From Portunus trituberculatus (Eukaryota; Arthropoda; Malacostraca; Decapoda; Portunidae): 64,000 nucleotides of DNA. Made by a program: the position numbers and the translations under genes. This document shows positions 10,376-21,789 of this stretch, in pieces (position 1 is the first letter of the stretch; each line of letters begins with the position of its first letter). The stretch lies in contig NC_059294.1 of the NCBI RefSeq assembly GCF_017591435.1, positions 13,466,604 to 13,530,603 of the forward strand, in the 5' to 3' direction. Under the pieces are notes generated by a model. That model was not told where the DNA came from. It searched no databases and was given only the letters and a program-made list of their open reading frames with translations.

Positions 10376-13300
10376 ATATGTGAAACAAGTTAATTTACTC
10401 CCAACCAGGTCTAACTTCAAGGGATGCTGTAAACTTTCCATTAAAGCTAGTTATGATCTCATTGAACATTTCCATTTGTGTCTCACAACTCAAGGGGGCA
10501 GTTACAGCCTGCCCTCTAAAGACAAATTTCCTTCTTCACACAAAACTACATCCACTTACCACACATACACTCCTCACTTAAAATTCAAAATTCAAAATGG
10601 CAACTCCAAATCCTGCCTTGGAGTACCCTTCTGGGGATGGGACCAGAAATGTCCCCAGGTCGGACTGCTGTCTTGATAAAGACCCTAAATGTCTTGACAC
10701 CTCCCTTTACTTTATTTTTCACTAACTTCTGCAACATTTGCAGTCTTAGATCTAATTTTCAGTATCTAGAACACCACCTCTCCTCTATACTAAACCTCAT
10801 CTTCTTTTACTCACCGAAACACAGCTGTCTGAGGCAACTGACAGTAGCCCCTTCTTTGTTCCCTTCTACTTTCTCTATCCTCATTTTTGTCCCAAAGCTG
10901 GATGTTGTGTCTATGTACGCAACGACTTAACTTGCTCTCGTGCTCACACTCTTGAATCTTCTGAGTTTTCCACCATCTGGCTTCAGCTCAATAGTCACTC
11001 TCTAACTAAATTTATCTGTGCTGTCTATCTCTCCCTTAATTCTCCTGACTAAAGTAAATTCTTTGACTATTTAACTTCCAAAAGTGGAGCACATTCTGTC
11101 CATCCACCCTTTCGTGGAAATCTCCATCCTTCGATATTTCAATGCTCACCACCAGCTTTGGCTGTCCTCTCCCTTTACTGACCACCTTGGTGAGCTAGCC
11201 TTCAACTTTGCTATCCTTCAAGACCTAGAGCAACTAGTGCTACACTCTATACTCGTATTCTTGACGGTTTTGGAGATACTCCCAACATTCTTGATCCTTT
11301 CCTCACCTCTAATCCTTTTGCTTATGCTGTTACCCTATCTTCTCCATTGGGCTCCTCTGTATCTTGCTCTATTTCTCCAGTTCTTCCTCAGGATCCCCCA
11401 AAGCGGAGGTGTCTCTGGCGCTTTGCCTCTGCCAGTTGAGGGGACCTGAAGAGGTATTATGCTAATCTTCCCTGGAATGATTACTATTTCCTTGTCAGAG
11501 ACCCATCTCTGTGTGCTAAATGCATAACAGAAGTGATAGTGTCTAGTATGGAAGCGTACATTCCTCATTCTCAACCTAAACCTTCTAAACCTATACATGA
11601 TAGAGAGGTTGCCCACTAAGGGTACTTGAGCCTTCCATCTTCTGAATTTCATGGACTTTATATTTCTGTCCAGAATTATGTCAAGTCTGTTCTTCAACTT
11701 GCCAAACACTCCTCCATAAATAGTAAATGTCAAAATCTTTCAAACTCCAACTCTCCTTGTGACTTCTGGCATCTGGCCAAAAACATCTCAAATAACTTCA
11801 CTTCTTCATCTTTCCTCCTTTATTTCATCTTGATGGCACCACTGCCATCTCTTCTGTCTCTAAAGCTGAATTCTTCCCTTATATCTTTGTTTACAACTCC
11901 ACCTTGGATGATTTTGGGCTTGTTTCTCCCTCTCCTCCTCCCTCTGACTATTTCAGGCCTACAATTATTAAAGTTCTTCGAAATTATGCATTCCATGCCC
12001 TCACTGGCCTAAACCCTTGGAAGACTTATGAACCTGGTGGGGTACCTCCTATTGTTCTCAAAAACTGTGCTTCAATACTTGCACCTTTCCTGGCCAAACT
12101 CTTTCATCTATGTCTATCGACTTTTACCTTTCCTTCTTGCTGGAAGTTTGCTTACATTGAGCCTGTTCCTAAAAATGGTGACTGTTCTAATCCCTCAAAC
12201 TACTGTCCTATAGCTTTTGTCTCTTGCTGTCTAAATTTTTTTTTATCTATCCTTAGTAGGAAGATCTGTCACTTCACAATCTTTTATCTGATCGCCAGTA
12301 TGGTTTCTGTCAAGGTCGCTCTACTGGTGATCTGGCATTCCTTACCGAGTCTTGGTCATCCTCTTTTAGAGATTTCGGTGAAACTTTGCTGTCACGTCAG
12401 ACATATCAAAAGCTTTTGATAAAGTCTGGCACAAAGCTTTGATTACCAAACTGCCCTCCTACAGTTTCTATCCTTCTCTCTGCAACTTTGTCAAGTTCCC
12501 TTTCTGGCTGTGCTATTGCAGCCACGGTAGACAGCCACTGTTCTCCTAAATCTATTAACAGTGGTACTCCTCAGGGTTCTGTTTTGTTACCAACTCTCTA
12601 TTATTCATTAATGATCTTAACCAAACTTCTTGCCCTACCCACTCCTACGCTAGTGATACCACCCTACTTCTTTCCATGTCCTTTCAGAGATGACCAATCC
12701 TTCACAAAGTCATCAGATCATGCAGGGATGCCACAGAATGCCTGGCTTCTGATTTTTCTAATATTTCTGATTGGGGCACAGAAAATTTAATAGTGTTCAA
12801 TGCTCCAAAAATTAAATTCCTCCATCTATCAACTCAACACAACCTTCCAGACAACTATCCCCTCTTCTTCAATGATACTCGACTGTCTCCCTCATCCACA
12901 CTGAATATCCTCAACCTGTCCTTTACTTATAATCTTAACTAAGTTCACATCTCAACTCTTGCTAAAATAACTTCTATGAAGTTTTGGGGGCAGGGTTCCA
13001 CTCACAGTTTTATTAGATTGGGTGGAATCAAAAGCTTTTTGTCTCATCATCTCCTCTCCTTTGACTGACTGTCTTCAGCCTCTTTCTCACCATTGGAATG
13101 TTGCATCTCTTTCTATCTTGTATCGCTATTTTCATGCTAACTGCTCTATTGATCTTGTTAACTGCAAGCCTCCCCTTCCCCTGCAGCCTCGTTGCACAAG
13201 GCTTTCTTTTTCCTCTCATCCATAACCTGTCCAACTCTCTAATGTAAGAGTTAACCCAGTATTTTCAATCATTTATACCTTTCTATGGTAAACTCTGAAA

Positions 13301-13495
13301 CTCCCTACCTGCTTCTGTATTTCTATCTTCCTACACCTTAATATCTTTAAAGGGGGGAGGTTTCAAGACATTTAAATTGTCCCTGAATTTTTGGATAACT
13401 CACTTGAACTTTAAAGGAACTGGCATTTACAGTGGGTCTTTTTTTCTATTTTTTGTTTCCTTTGGCCAGTTGCCCCTCCTACATAAACAAAAGTA
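10376..13495 (+). mobile_element. LINE family A, copy A1 (old, degenerate)
   Basis: The sequence from TTAATTTACTCCCAACC through endonuclease and reverse transcriptase to a 3' end at TTGGCCAGTTGCCCCTCC parallels copy A3 (16727-20028). Divergence, indels and stops are frequent. Endonuclease blocks are readable in pieces at 10690-11450 (for example the SSEFSTIWLRLNSHS-equivalent around 10960). RT blocks are readable at 11900-13330, including a GLNPWKTYEPGGVPPIVLKN segment near 12010 and a PQGSV-type segment near 12580. No intact frame longer than about 170 codons remains. This is the oldest of the five family A copies in the window. Confidence 0.9.
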
Positions 13496-13690
13496 ATCAT
13501 AATTTCGGAAATAACTTAGGAAATACACCAGTTTATATAGAAACACAAATGAGAGAAATAAAATTGAGGCCACAGGTTACGTAGGTTGAGTGGGGTTAGA
13601 GACAGAAGTAGTACACTAAAATAACGGCGACACGGGGGGAGGAATTCCCCTTTGCCACACCCTACCAGACATTTCTCAATGCGGCGAGCT
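13496..13690. other. Unassigned spacer
   Basis: Nothing is recognised between the end of LINE copy A1 and the following diverged minisatellite. Confidence 0.4.
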
Positions 13691-13880
13691 CCATGCCCCA
13701 GTCCATGGTATGGGCGAATGACTCCATGATGTGGATGTATAACTCCATGGTGTGGGCAAATTGACTCCATAAGTCCATGGAGTGGATGAATTGACCTTTG
13801 GGTGAAATGACTCCATGGTGTGACGAAATGTCAATAATTATGGCATGTGGGTGAAATGACCAGATACCATGTATAAATTA
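13691..13880. repeat. Diverged minisatellite around ACTCCATGGTGTGG
   Basis: About six or seven imperfect units of some 22-26 bp share the core GACTCCATGGTGTGGGCGAA (13700-13840). The core contains CCATGG, so it is partly self-complementary. Confidence 0.7.
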
Positions 13881-14007
13881 ATATTTCTACTGCTGATGAG
13901 TGCTGGATATTGCTGTCGCTTCCAAACCAAGAGATCTGGTTATGTACATGCAAGAGTAAAGGGAGCTAGTGTACTGTTCAGTCTCCAATAGTATCAAAGC
14001 ATTTTGT

Positions 14008-14640
14008 AAAAAAAAAAAAAAAAAAAAAAAACATGGAAGAGAATGTTTACATTGGCGCCAAGCCTCAGACCGTAAATCCCACAGAATTCCACAAGGTATT
14101 TCACAAGTTCCAAGGACAAAACAACTAACACAAGAAAAATATCGATGGAGAAGGAGATTAGGAGTATGAGGGAAGTCATTGCCAGGATACTTGAAAAATA
14201 AGATCAGCTGTTCCAGGGACATGAAGAACTGAAAGTGAAATGTAGTGAGTCAGAGGAAACATTAAAGGTAAACAAAGAAATGAGGTCAGCACCAGCAGAA
14301 ATAGAAAAGAAGACCCCTAAAGGAAAAGTGAAATAACTATTAGGCAGTGTTGGAAGAGAGTAGGGAGAAGGTTGAGGCAGGGGAGGGAGAAATGAAATTA
14401 AATGAATAGAAAAAGGCATGGAAAAAGATTAAGAAGATGAAAAAGTTAACTTTGCTGAAGTGGTTAAACAACAAGTATGAGAAAAAATGAAGGACATAGT
14501 ACTATAAGTGAATAAAGGAAAAAAAGAACTAGTGAGTGACAGTAGACAAAAAGAAGCGTATGGCTATATATGGACTACAAGAGAAAACCCAGTAAGATTT
14601 GAGTTAAAGAGAAAGGAATGGTAAAAGAATTATATCAAAG
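14008..14640 (+). pseudogene. Coiled-coil ORF1 fragment, probably from a family B-like LINE
   Basis: A long A run (14008-14031) is followed by ATG and Lys/Glu-rich broken coding sequence (blocks such as MREVIARILEK and SESEETLKVNKEMRSAPAEI) with several stops. Composition and heptad-like spacing resemble the coiled-coil ORF1 of LINE copy B2 (46728-47767), which also follows an A run. Direct homology was not demonstrated, so the family assignment is tentative. Confidence 0.4.
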
Positions 14641-14667
14641 GTTCATGATGAAGAACAGGACCTAAAG

Positions 14668-14875
14668 CAGGGGTTCTCAACCTCGGGTACACATACCCCC
14701 CGGGGTATGTGAGAGGAACTTTGAGGGTACATGACAGGTTTCTCAAAATACTTCAGTTTTTCAATAACTGCAAACCTGTTTGTAGAAAGTGCCCTACATG
14801 TGCTTGGATTTATGTCACTTGAGAGAAAGCTCTCTCGGATTAAAGTTGCCACACAACCTTGCAAATCTATAATAT
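14668..14875. mobile_element. hAT-like transposon end
   Basis: CAGGGGTTCTCAACCTCGGG at 14668 has the form of a hAT-superfamily terminus (CAGGGGTTCTCAA). It is followed by a palindromic TACACATACCCCCCGGGGTATGTG-like hairpin at 14688-14711. About 200 bp of AT-balanced sequence follows with no identifiable transposase. The opposite terminus and the 8-bp target duplication were not found, so this is probably a terminal fragment. Confidence 0.45.
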
Positions 14876-15249
14876 TTAGTTCACTGCCATAATGACCAAA
14901 AACTGTGATATAGTTCCATTTTGTTAAATGTTTTACATGCTAGTCACCTAGTGTTTCCCTGTGAAGTACTAGTCCCTGATTATTGATTGATTGATAACTT
15001 TATTGTTGTAAGTGTATACAACAAGGGAAGAGGTCGGGTCATACCAGCCACCCTCTAAACATGGGGCAGACAGGATTTAAGTGTCAGTCAGGAGGTGGAG
15101 CTGAACCATGTCCAGCCACATGTCTAGCACCAACGTCCTTACTGTCCCCCACTGCCAACCTGGGACAACCATATATGCTTCACCCGAATGAGCTCTTTGG
15201 CCACAGCAGTGAGATCAACGTATCAACACTATCTCATAGTGACATACTC
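14876..15249. other. Unassigned; ATTGATTGATTGATAACTTT segment
   Basis: 14979-15060 carries GATTATTGATTGATTGATAA, then CTTTATTGTTGTAAG, which has the look of a dispersed-repeat end. No coding sequence is recognised before the LINE fragment at 15250. Confidence 0.35.
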
Positions 15250-15740
15250 ATATTAGTCTGTCATAAAGCTTTGATTTCAAAACTGCCCTCTTACAGCTTT
15301 TATCCTTCTCTTTGCATCTTTATCTCAAGTTTCCTTTCCGACTGTTCTGTTGCTGCTGTGGTAGACGGCCACTGTTCTTCTAAATCTTTTAATGGTGTAG
15401 TTCCTCAGGGTTCTGTCCTGTCACCCTTTTTCCTTCTATTATTCATTAATGACCTTAACCAAACTTCTCGCCCTATCCACTCCTACGCTGATGATACCAC
15501 CTTACATCTTTCCACGTCCTTTCAGAGACATCCAACCCTTCAAGAAGTCAACAAATCATGCAGGGACGCCACAAAACGCCTGACTTCCAATCTCTCAAAG
15601 ATTTCCAATTAGGGCAGAGAAAATCTAGTAGTTTTCAATGCCTCAAAAACTCAATTCCTCCATCTATCAACTCAACACAACCTTCCAGACAACTATCCCC
15701 TCTTCTTCAATGACACTCAACTGTCTCCCTCTTCCTTCAG
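15250..15740 (+). pseudogene. LINE family A, copy A2: RT fragment
   Basis: About 490 bp matching the middle of the family A reverse transcriptase. Blocks are HKALISKLPSYSFYPSLC, VVPQGSVLSPFFLLLFIND, HSYADDTTLHLSTSFQRHPT, and then sequence up to the NYPLFFNDTQLSPSS-equivalent. Both ends are abrupt: the 5' side joins unrelated sequence, and the 3' side joins an inverted gypsy gag fragment at about 15740. It retains the YADD active-site box but a stop follows at 15610. Confidence 0.9.
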
Positions 15741-15744
15741 AAAC

Positions 15745-16395
15745 ACTTGTACATCAGGGGGAGCAACTATTCAGAAACTGGTCCCATACTACAAAATCAA
15801 ATAAAGATTTGTAATCCTCAGCAACCTCTGACAAAGCCAGCCACCACTTCAAGGTCAGTTCAAGCCTAGACAAAAATTGCAAGAATGACTCCTCACACTG
15901 AGCTTTCAAATTCCTGAACTGCCTGCGATAAGAATCCGCATTTGCGTGAAAGGCTTTTAAAAGGGGAATCTTAAGATCTGGGTAACTCTCCGAAATCTCC
16001 GGCGACAACCCAACAAATTTTTTGAGCCTTACCTTTTAACAAGGAACCTAAATGTAGCGCCAAGTCCTCGTCTCTCCAATGGTGAAACTGAGCTACTTTC
16101 TCAAATCTAGCGAGGTAAGAATCCATATCATCACCTTCAGTAAATGGGAGAACACGTGGTCTAGTCGCCTCTTCTAATGGCCTAGAAGTACCTGAAACAA
16201 GGGCTGGTTTTTGCGCCTCAGCCACAGCTAATTCGTGAGCCCGCTGCTTATCACGTTCCTCGCGCTCCGCCCTCTCTTTTTCCGCTTCCCTAGCGAATGC
16301 ACGGTCTTCTCGCTCAGTGGCTAGCTGAACTAGACGGCCAATCTCCGCACTAGAGAGGTTAGCTGCCTCACCATGCTTAAGAATGTCTTAAATAT
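15745..16395 (-). pseudogene. Ty3/gypsy Gag fragment
   Basis: On the minus strand a Glu/Arg-rich coiled-coil (about 16380-16225) leads into a capsid-like core: LPFTEGDDMDSYLARFEKVA, HHWRDEDLALHLGSLLKGKA, then AFHANADSYRRQFRNLKAQC, EESFLQFLSRLELTLKWWLA. This is the DMDSYLxRFE capsid pattern of the gypsy lineage related to the larger element at 24864-34668. A frame change lies near 15990. The fragment ends where LINE copy A2 begins. Confidence 0.75.
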
Positions 16396-16520
16396 ACGAC
16401 ATGGTGAAGTGGTAATGATTGAAAGAGATCGTAAATGAATCGCTCTCCCGCCAGCCAACACGAGAAAAACCCACGCGTGTTATACCTGGAAGGTGGCAGA
16501 CAATGGACACTATAGCATTA

Positions 16521-16716
16521 TCCTACTCACTGCGCCAATGTAAGGGGCGAACTAGGGGTGAGCCCAGCGGAAAGGTCTTACAATGGCATGAGTCACCGCC
16601 CCTCATGAAAAGTGCTTTGAGTGTCTGTCACCACCCACCAAGGACAACCAAATAAATTGTCACAGTAGTCACATACTTAAACGGAACAAATACAGTGCTC
16701 ACACACACACACACAC
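16521..16716 (-). mobile_element. Partial 5' LTR with primer-binding-like site
   Basis: On the minus strand, TGGCGCAGTGAGTAGGA (16537-16521) begins one base after a CA dinucleotide (16540-16539) that would end an LTR. This is the expected LTR-CA/TGG primer-binding-site layout upstream of the Gag fragment. The LTR remnant extends to the (AC)n at 16699-16716, where LINE copy A3 begins. The tRNA primer was not identified. Confidence 0.5.
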
Positions 16717-16973
16717 ATTTTCCTGGAGGAGGTAGTAGACACCTACCGAAACAATAACTTACTCCCAGTGAGATCTAATAGCACTAGTTTAGGAGGTGCT
16801 GTGAACCTTCCATTAAAGCTAGTTGTGATCTCGTTGAATGTTTCCCTTTGTGTCTCACAACTCAAGGGGGTAGTCACAGCCTACCCTCTAAAGACAGCTC
16901 TCCTTCTTCACACAAAACTACATGCACTTACCACACATACACCCTTCACTCCAAATCAAAATTTAAAAGAAAA

Positions 16974-18623
16974 ATGGTACCCAAAATAAACAACTCCTCG
17001 GAGTCCATCTCTGGGGAGGGGACCAAAAATGTCCCCAGGTCGGACACCTCTCCTGTTGAAGACCACAAATGCCTTGACACCTCCCTCAACTTTTTCTACA
17101 TTAACTTCTGCAACATTCGCGGTCTTAGATCTAATTTTCAATCTGTGGAACACCACCTCTCCTCTCATCTTCTTTTCCTCACCAAAACACAGCTGTCTGA
17201 GGCAACAGACAGTAGCCCCTTCTCTGTTCCCTCTTACCTTCTCTATTCTCATTTTCATTCCAAAGCTGGATGTTGCGTCTATGTACGCAACGACTTAACT
17301 TGCTCTCGTGCCCACGCTCTTGAGTCTTCCGAATTTTCCACCATCTGGCTACGACTTAACAGTCACTCTCAAACTAAATTCATCTGTGCTGTTTATCTCT
17401 CCCCTATCTCTTCTGACTATAGTAATTTCTTCGACTACTTAACTTCTAAAGTGGAGCACATTCTGTCCCTCTATCCTTTCGCTGAGATTTCCAGTCTTGG
17501 AGATTTCAATGTTCACCACCAGCTTTGGCTTTCCTCTCCCTTCACTGACCACCCTGATGAACTAGCCTTCAACTTTGCTATCCTCCATGACCTAGAGCAA
17601 CTGGTGCAGCACCCTACTCGTATTCCTGACCGTCTTGGAGACACGCCCAACATTCTTGATCTCTTCCTCACCTCTAACCCTTCTGCTTATGCTGTCACCC
17701 TTTCATCTCCGTTGGGCTCCTCCGATCACAATCTCATTTCTGTATCTTGTCCAATTTTTCCAATCCCTCCACAGGATCCCCCAGAGCGAAGGTGCCTCTG
17801 GCGTTTTGACTCTGCCAGTTGGGAGGACCTGAGGAGGTATTATGCTGATTTTCCCTGGAATGATTATTGCTTCCGTGTCAGAGACCCATCTCTTTGTGCT
17901 GAACGCATAACAGAGGTGTTAGTATCTGGCATGAAAGCATACATTCCTCATTCTTTTTCTCAACCTAAACCTTCTAAACCTTGGTTTAACTCAGCCTGTT
18001 CTCGTGCTATACATGATAGAGAGGTTGCCCACAAAAGGTACTTGAGCCTTCCATCTCCTGAATCTCATGCACTTTATATCTCTGCCCGGAATCATGCCAA
18101 GTCTGTTCTTCAACTTGCCAAACACTCTTTCATAAATAGGAAATGTCAAAATCTTTCAAACTCAAAGTCTCCTCGTGACTTCTGGCATCTAGCCAAAACA
18201 TCTCAAATAACTTCACTTCTTCATCTTTCCCTCCTTTATTTCATCCTGATGGCACCACTGCCATCTCTTCTGTCTCTAAAGCTGAACTCTTTTCTCAAAC
18301 CTTTGCTCACAACTCCACCTTGGACGATTCTGGGCTTGTCCTCCTCTCCTCCTCCCTCTGACTATTTCATGTCTACAATCAAAATTCTTCGTAATGATGT
18401 TTTCCATGCCCTTGCTGGCCTAAACCCTCGGAAGGCTTATGGACCTGATGGGGTCCCTCCTATTGTTCTCAAAAACTGTGCTTCTGTGCTTGCACCTTGC
18501 CTGGCCAAACTCTTCCAACTTTGTCTATCGACTTCTACCTTTCCTTCCTGCTGGAAGTTCGCCTACATTCAGCCTGTTCCTAAAAAGGGTGACCGTTCTA
18601 ACCCTCAAACTACCGTCCTATAG
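16974..18623 (+). pseudogene. Family A LINE endonuclease and RT N-terminus
   Basis: An apurinic-type endonuclease nicks target DNA to prime reverse transcription. The start is the first in-frame ATG (MVPKINNSSES). Blocks: FFYINFCNIRGLRSNF (N-terminal Asn block), LFLTKTQLSEATDSS, CCVYVRNDLTCSRAH, EISSLGDFNVHHQLWLSS (catalytic GDFNxH), and SSPLGSSDHNLISVSC (catalytic SDH). A linker follows, then the RT N-terminal part (VFHALAGLNPRKAYGPDGVP and CWKFAYIQPVPKKGDRSNP). The frame breaks at SNP|QTTVL, where a one-base change loses the SNYRPIAL-type block. Confidence 0.9.
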
Positions 18624-19915
18624 CTTTAATCTCTTGCTTGTCTAAAGTTTTTGAATCTATCCTGAATAGGAAGATTCTCAAACATCTGTCACTTCACAAT
18701 CTTCTGTCTGATCGCCAGTATGGCTTCCGTCAAGGTCGCTCTACTGGTGATCTTCTGGCTTTCCTTACTGAGTCTTGGTCATCCTCTTTAGAGATTTCGG
18801 TGAAACTTTTGCTGTTGCGTTAGACATATCAAAAGCTTTTGATAGAGTCTGGCATAAAGCTTTGATTTCAAAACTGCCCTCTTACGGCTTCTATCCTTCT
18901 CTCTGCAACTTTATCTCAAGTTTCCTTTCCGACCGCTCTATTGCTGCTGTGGTAGACGGCTACTGTTCTTCTCCTAAACCTATTAATAGTGGTGTTCCTC
19001 AGGGTTCTGTCCTGTCACCCACTCTCTTTCTATTATTCATTAATGACCTTCTTAACCAAACTTCTTGCCCTATCCACTCCTACGCTGATGATACCACCCT
19101 ACATCTTTCCACGTTCTTTCAGAGACGTCCAACCCTTCAGGAAATTAACAGATCACGCGGGGACGCCACGGAACGCCTGACTTCCGATCTTTCTAAAATT
19201 TTCGATTGGGGCAGAGAAAATCTAGTAGTTTTCAATGCCTCAAAAACTCAATTCCTCCATCTATCAACTCGACACAACCTTCCAGACAACTATCCCCTCT
19301 TCTTCAATGACACTCAACTGTCTTTCTCTTCCACAATGAATATCCTCGGTCTGTCCTTTGCTCATAATCTTAACTGGAAACTTCACATCTCATCTCTTGC
19401 TAAAACAGCTTCTATGAAGTTAGGTGTTCTGAGGCGTCTCCGCCAGTTTTTCTCGCCTCTCCAACTGCTTACTTTGTATAAGGGCCTTATCCGTCCCTGT
19501 ATGGAGTACTCTTCGCATGTTTGGGGGTTCCAGTCACACAGCTTTGCTTGATAGGGTGGAATCGAAAGCTCTTCGTCTCATCAACTCCCCTCCTCTGACT
19601 AACTGTCTTCAGTCTCTTTCTCACCGCCGAAATGTTGCATCCCTTTCTATATTTTATCGCTATTTTCATGGTAACTGTTCTACTGATCTTGCTAACTGCA
19701 TGCCTCCCCTCCTCCTGCGGCCACGCTGCACAAGGCTTTCTTCTTCCTCTCATCCCTATTCTGTCCAACTCTCTAATGCAAGAGTTAACCAGTACGCTCA
19801 ATCATTCATCCCTTTCACTGGTAAACTCTGGAACTCCCTCCCTGCATCTGTATTTCCAAATTCCTACAACTTGTCTTCTTTTAAGAGGGAGGTATCGAGG
19901 CATTTGCTCCCCTAA
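18600..19915 (+). pseudogene. Family A LINE reverse transcriptase
   Basis: This is the RT palm and C-terminal region split over frames at about 18638-18823, 18775-19551 and 19517-19915. Blocks: SKVFESILNRKILKHLSLHN, DRQYGFRQGRSTGDLLAFL, VALDISKAFDRVWHKALI (first Asp), INSGVPQGSVLSPTLFLLFI, HSYADDTTLHLST (YADD), and FNASKTQFLHLSTRHNLP, followed by the C-terminal ILGLSFAHNLNWKLHISSLA and LYKGLIRPCMEYSSHVWG. Each frameshift is one or two bases, so the copy is young but inactive as read here. Confidence 0.93.
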
Positions 19916-20028
19916 TTCTGGCTGACGGTTTTGGCACTTTATCTACTCTTTGGAGAGCCAGCGCTCAAGTGGGCTTTTTTCTAACTTTATTTTTTTTGCC
20001 CTTGGCTGGCCCTGTTCCCTACGTAAAA

Positions 20029-20031
20029 AAA

Positions 20032-20127
<96 letters not shown>

Positions 20128-20340
20128 AGGAAGAACTCACTGCAACACCTAACACCACGGCACATACACCACAACACATACACAGCACCATACATACACC
20201 AGAACGCAACACAAACACAACACACACGCACACGTACACACAAGGTAAAACATGCACACAAGATAGCGCACACGGACACAACAAGATAGCACACACGCAC
20301 ACAAGATAGCACACACGCACACAAGATAGCACACGTGGGC
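20029..20340. repeat. Poly(A), (TA)n, (AC)n and ACACAAGATAGC repeats
   Basis: Poly(A) from the LINE tail passes into (AT)n at 20050-20113, then (AC)n at 20112-20127, then a loose AC-rich region. At 20255-20335 there are about four units of an ACAAGATAGCACACACGCAC-like 20-21-mer. It appears to be a microsatellite growing from the LINE 3' end. Confidence 0.9.
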
Positions 20341-20904
20341 CAGCCACGTAGTATCTACGCCAGCCACTCTGGACGACGCCACTCCAGTGGACACCCAGGC
20401 CACGTAGTACTTATGCCGGACACCACACTGCGCCGGTCACTGTGCACGATGTCCAGTACAGACGAGAGTAGAGACAAGGGGGTAGGAAACAGTTCCTAGC
20501 GAACTGGCTGCGTACATAACACCCACAGCTCTGATCGTCACCCCGGCAAGCTATAACGCGCCGACAAGCTGCGCTGGTTCCCGCTCGTTGCCTTCTCACT
20601 CAGAGTCCTGTGGCGTCTCGTGACAGGCAAGACAGCCGGCGCCTTCTCGTGACTCCGTCGCAACGTGCTGGAGTGAGCCCTCTCTCTCTCTCTCTCTCGG
20701 TGCGACACACCACACAGCCAGACGCGAGCCACAGTCACACACACGAGACCGTTTCCCTACTGGAAACAGTACCACGATACCCAATTAACACAACAGTAAA
20801 TCCCAAATGATATAATAACCCAAAACTAGAACCCACGAACGGTAAATAAAAATGAACGAGAACACTTACATTATAAGAAAGCGGGGAAGTAACGTACTTT
20901 AACC
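20341..20904. other. Unassigned GC-rich block, possible LTR-like sequence
   Basis: 20341-20730 is noticeably GC-rich compared with its surroundings. A near-duplicated GGCCACGTAGTA-type segment occurs at 20345 and 20400, and (CT)n lies at 20681-20698. No domain, splice structure or terminal CA/TG pair could be fixed. It could be a promoter-like island or a decayed LTR. Confidence 0.35.
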
Positions 20905-20919
20905 TGTACAAGACACCGA

Positions 20920-21095
20920 TGAGAGCCAGGAGGTACTACATGAGCCTGTTTGGTTATGTCGGGGACATCACCATGTGCAATGCCTGGATGCTATACAAAT
21001 GGGACTGTAAAGCCCTTAAAACCACAAACATGCCTCTCAAGGACTTCAGGTAGGATGTGTCCAGATCCCTGAAGTGTAAGAGTGCCTCAAGACAC
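20920..21095 (+). pseudogene. piggyBac transposase C-terminal remnant
   Basis: Translation from about 20920 gives TPMRARRYYMSLFGYVGDIT, MCNAWMLYKWDCKALKTT, and NMPLKDFR followed by an in-frame TAG. This matches the conserved C-terminal segment of piggyBac-family (DDE_Tnp_1_7) transposases, where a KxxRWYMR...NAWLLYRRD...MPLxxFR pattern lies after the last catalytic Asp. Sequence continues past the stop (SLKCKSASRHRCSKK). The catalytic domain is absent upstream, so this is a short relic. Recognition is by motif order only. Confidence 0.7.
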
Positions 21096-21151
21096 CGGTG
21101 TAGCAAGAAAATTTTCCCCCCTGACTGTAGTTCCCCTGGGAAAAAATACAT

Positions 21152-21601
21152 GGGCTTCCTTTTACTTTTCAGTAACCACTGTATTCGTTACATTACGCAG
21201 TTTTGTGTACGGTGGAATTGACTGACGTACAAAACGTCTCCTTCCCTACCTTTATTTAACCTAGGCTCTTTAAATTTCTCCCCCGGGAAAATTGGTCTGG
21301 GCTGTTTTTCCCTGGGGGGAAATTACAGACACAGGATATATTTCCTCCCTCTTGGCCATTTCACCCCTTCACACAAAAAATCATACCACCGTTCTCAAGT
21401 CACCAAGGGCAAGAATTGTAATGCTTATGATGTATGTAAATGTGAAAGGAAAATATATGTCATATGGCACTATGGACAAGGGAAGGGGGAGACAAGAATA
21501 AAGGTAGGGAAGGAGACGTTTTGTACGTCAGTCAATTCCACCGTACACAAAACTGCGTAATGTAACGAATACAGTGGTTACTGAAAAGTAAAAGGTAGCC
21601 C
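21152..21601. mobile_element. 450-bp inverted-repeat element (MITE-like)
   Basis: Two arms of about 104 bp (21152-21256 and 21497-21601) are inverted copies with about one mismatch. The left arm starts GGGCTTCCTTTTACTTTTCA and the inverted right arm starts GGGCTACCTTTTACTTTTCA. The 240-bp centre has no coding sequence. Near-identical arms suggest recent activity or gene conversion. No clear target-site duplication is visible. It lies just after the piggyBac relic, but no TTAA flanks were found. Confidence 0.85.
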
Positions 21602-21789
21602 TTTTTTTTTTTTTAAGATATATCATTTCAAGATTACAAATGGAAGTTGAAACATATTACCATAACATTATTAAAATTCAAGGTTAAAATGCTGTCTCCC
21701 AAAGGAGACTTAAAAATCTGTAAATAGAACCAACGTTAAAATTTATTTCCTATTATAAAGTTAAAAATCTTTAAAGGGAACTTCATACT

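Larger units (their letters stand above)
16727..20028 (+). mobile_element. LINE family A, copy A3 (near full length)
   Basis: This is the best-preserved complete family A copy. It begins GGAGGAGGTAGTAGACACCT and has a 5' leader of about 250 bp. An endonuclease-RT open frame follows from ATG 16974, interrupted by small frameshifts near 18610, 18800 and 19535. The 3' UTR ends with TTGGCTGGCCCTGTTCCCTA, then CGT, and a poly(A) tail (20027-20049). The EN-RT arrangement and sequence resemble the jockey-type elements commonly labelled 'transposon BS' in arthropod annotations. The tail is followed directly by a (TA)n tract. Confidence 0.93.

Noticed and set aside
20019..20403. Cys/Val-rich short proteins
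   Set aside because: They are translations of AC/GT-rich microsatellite sequence.
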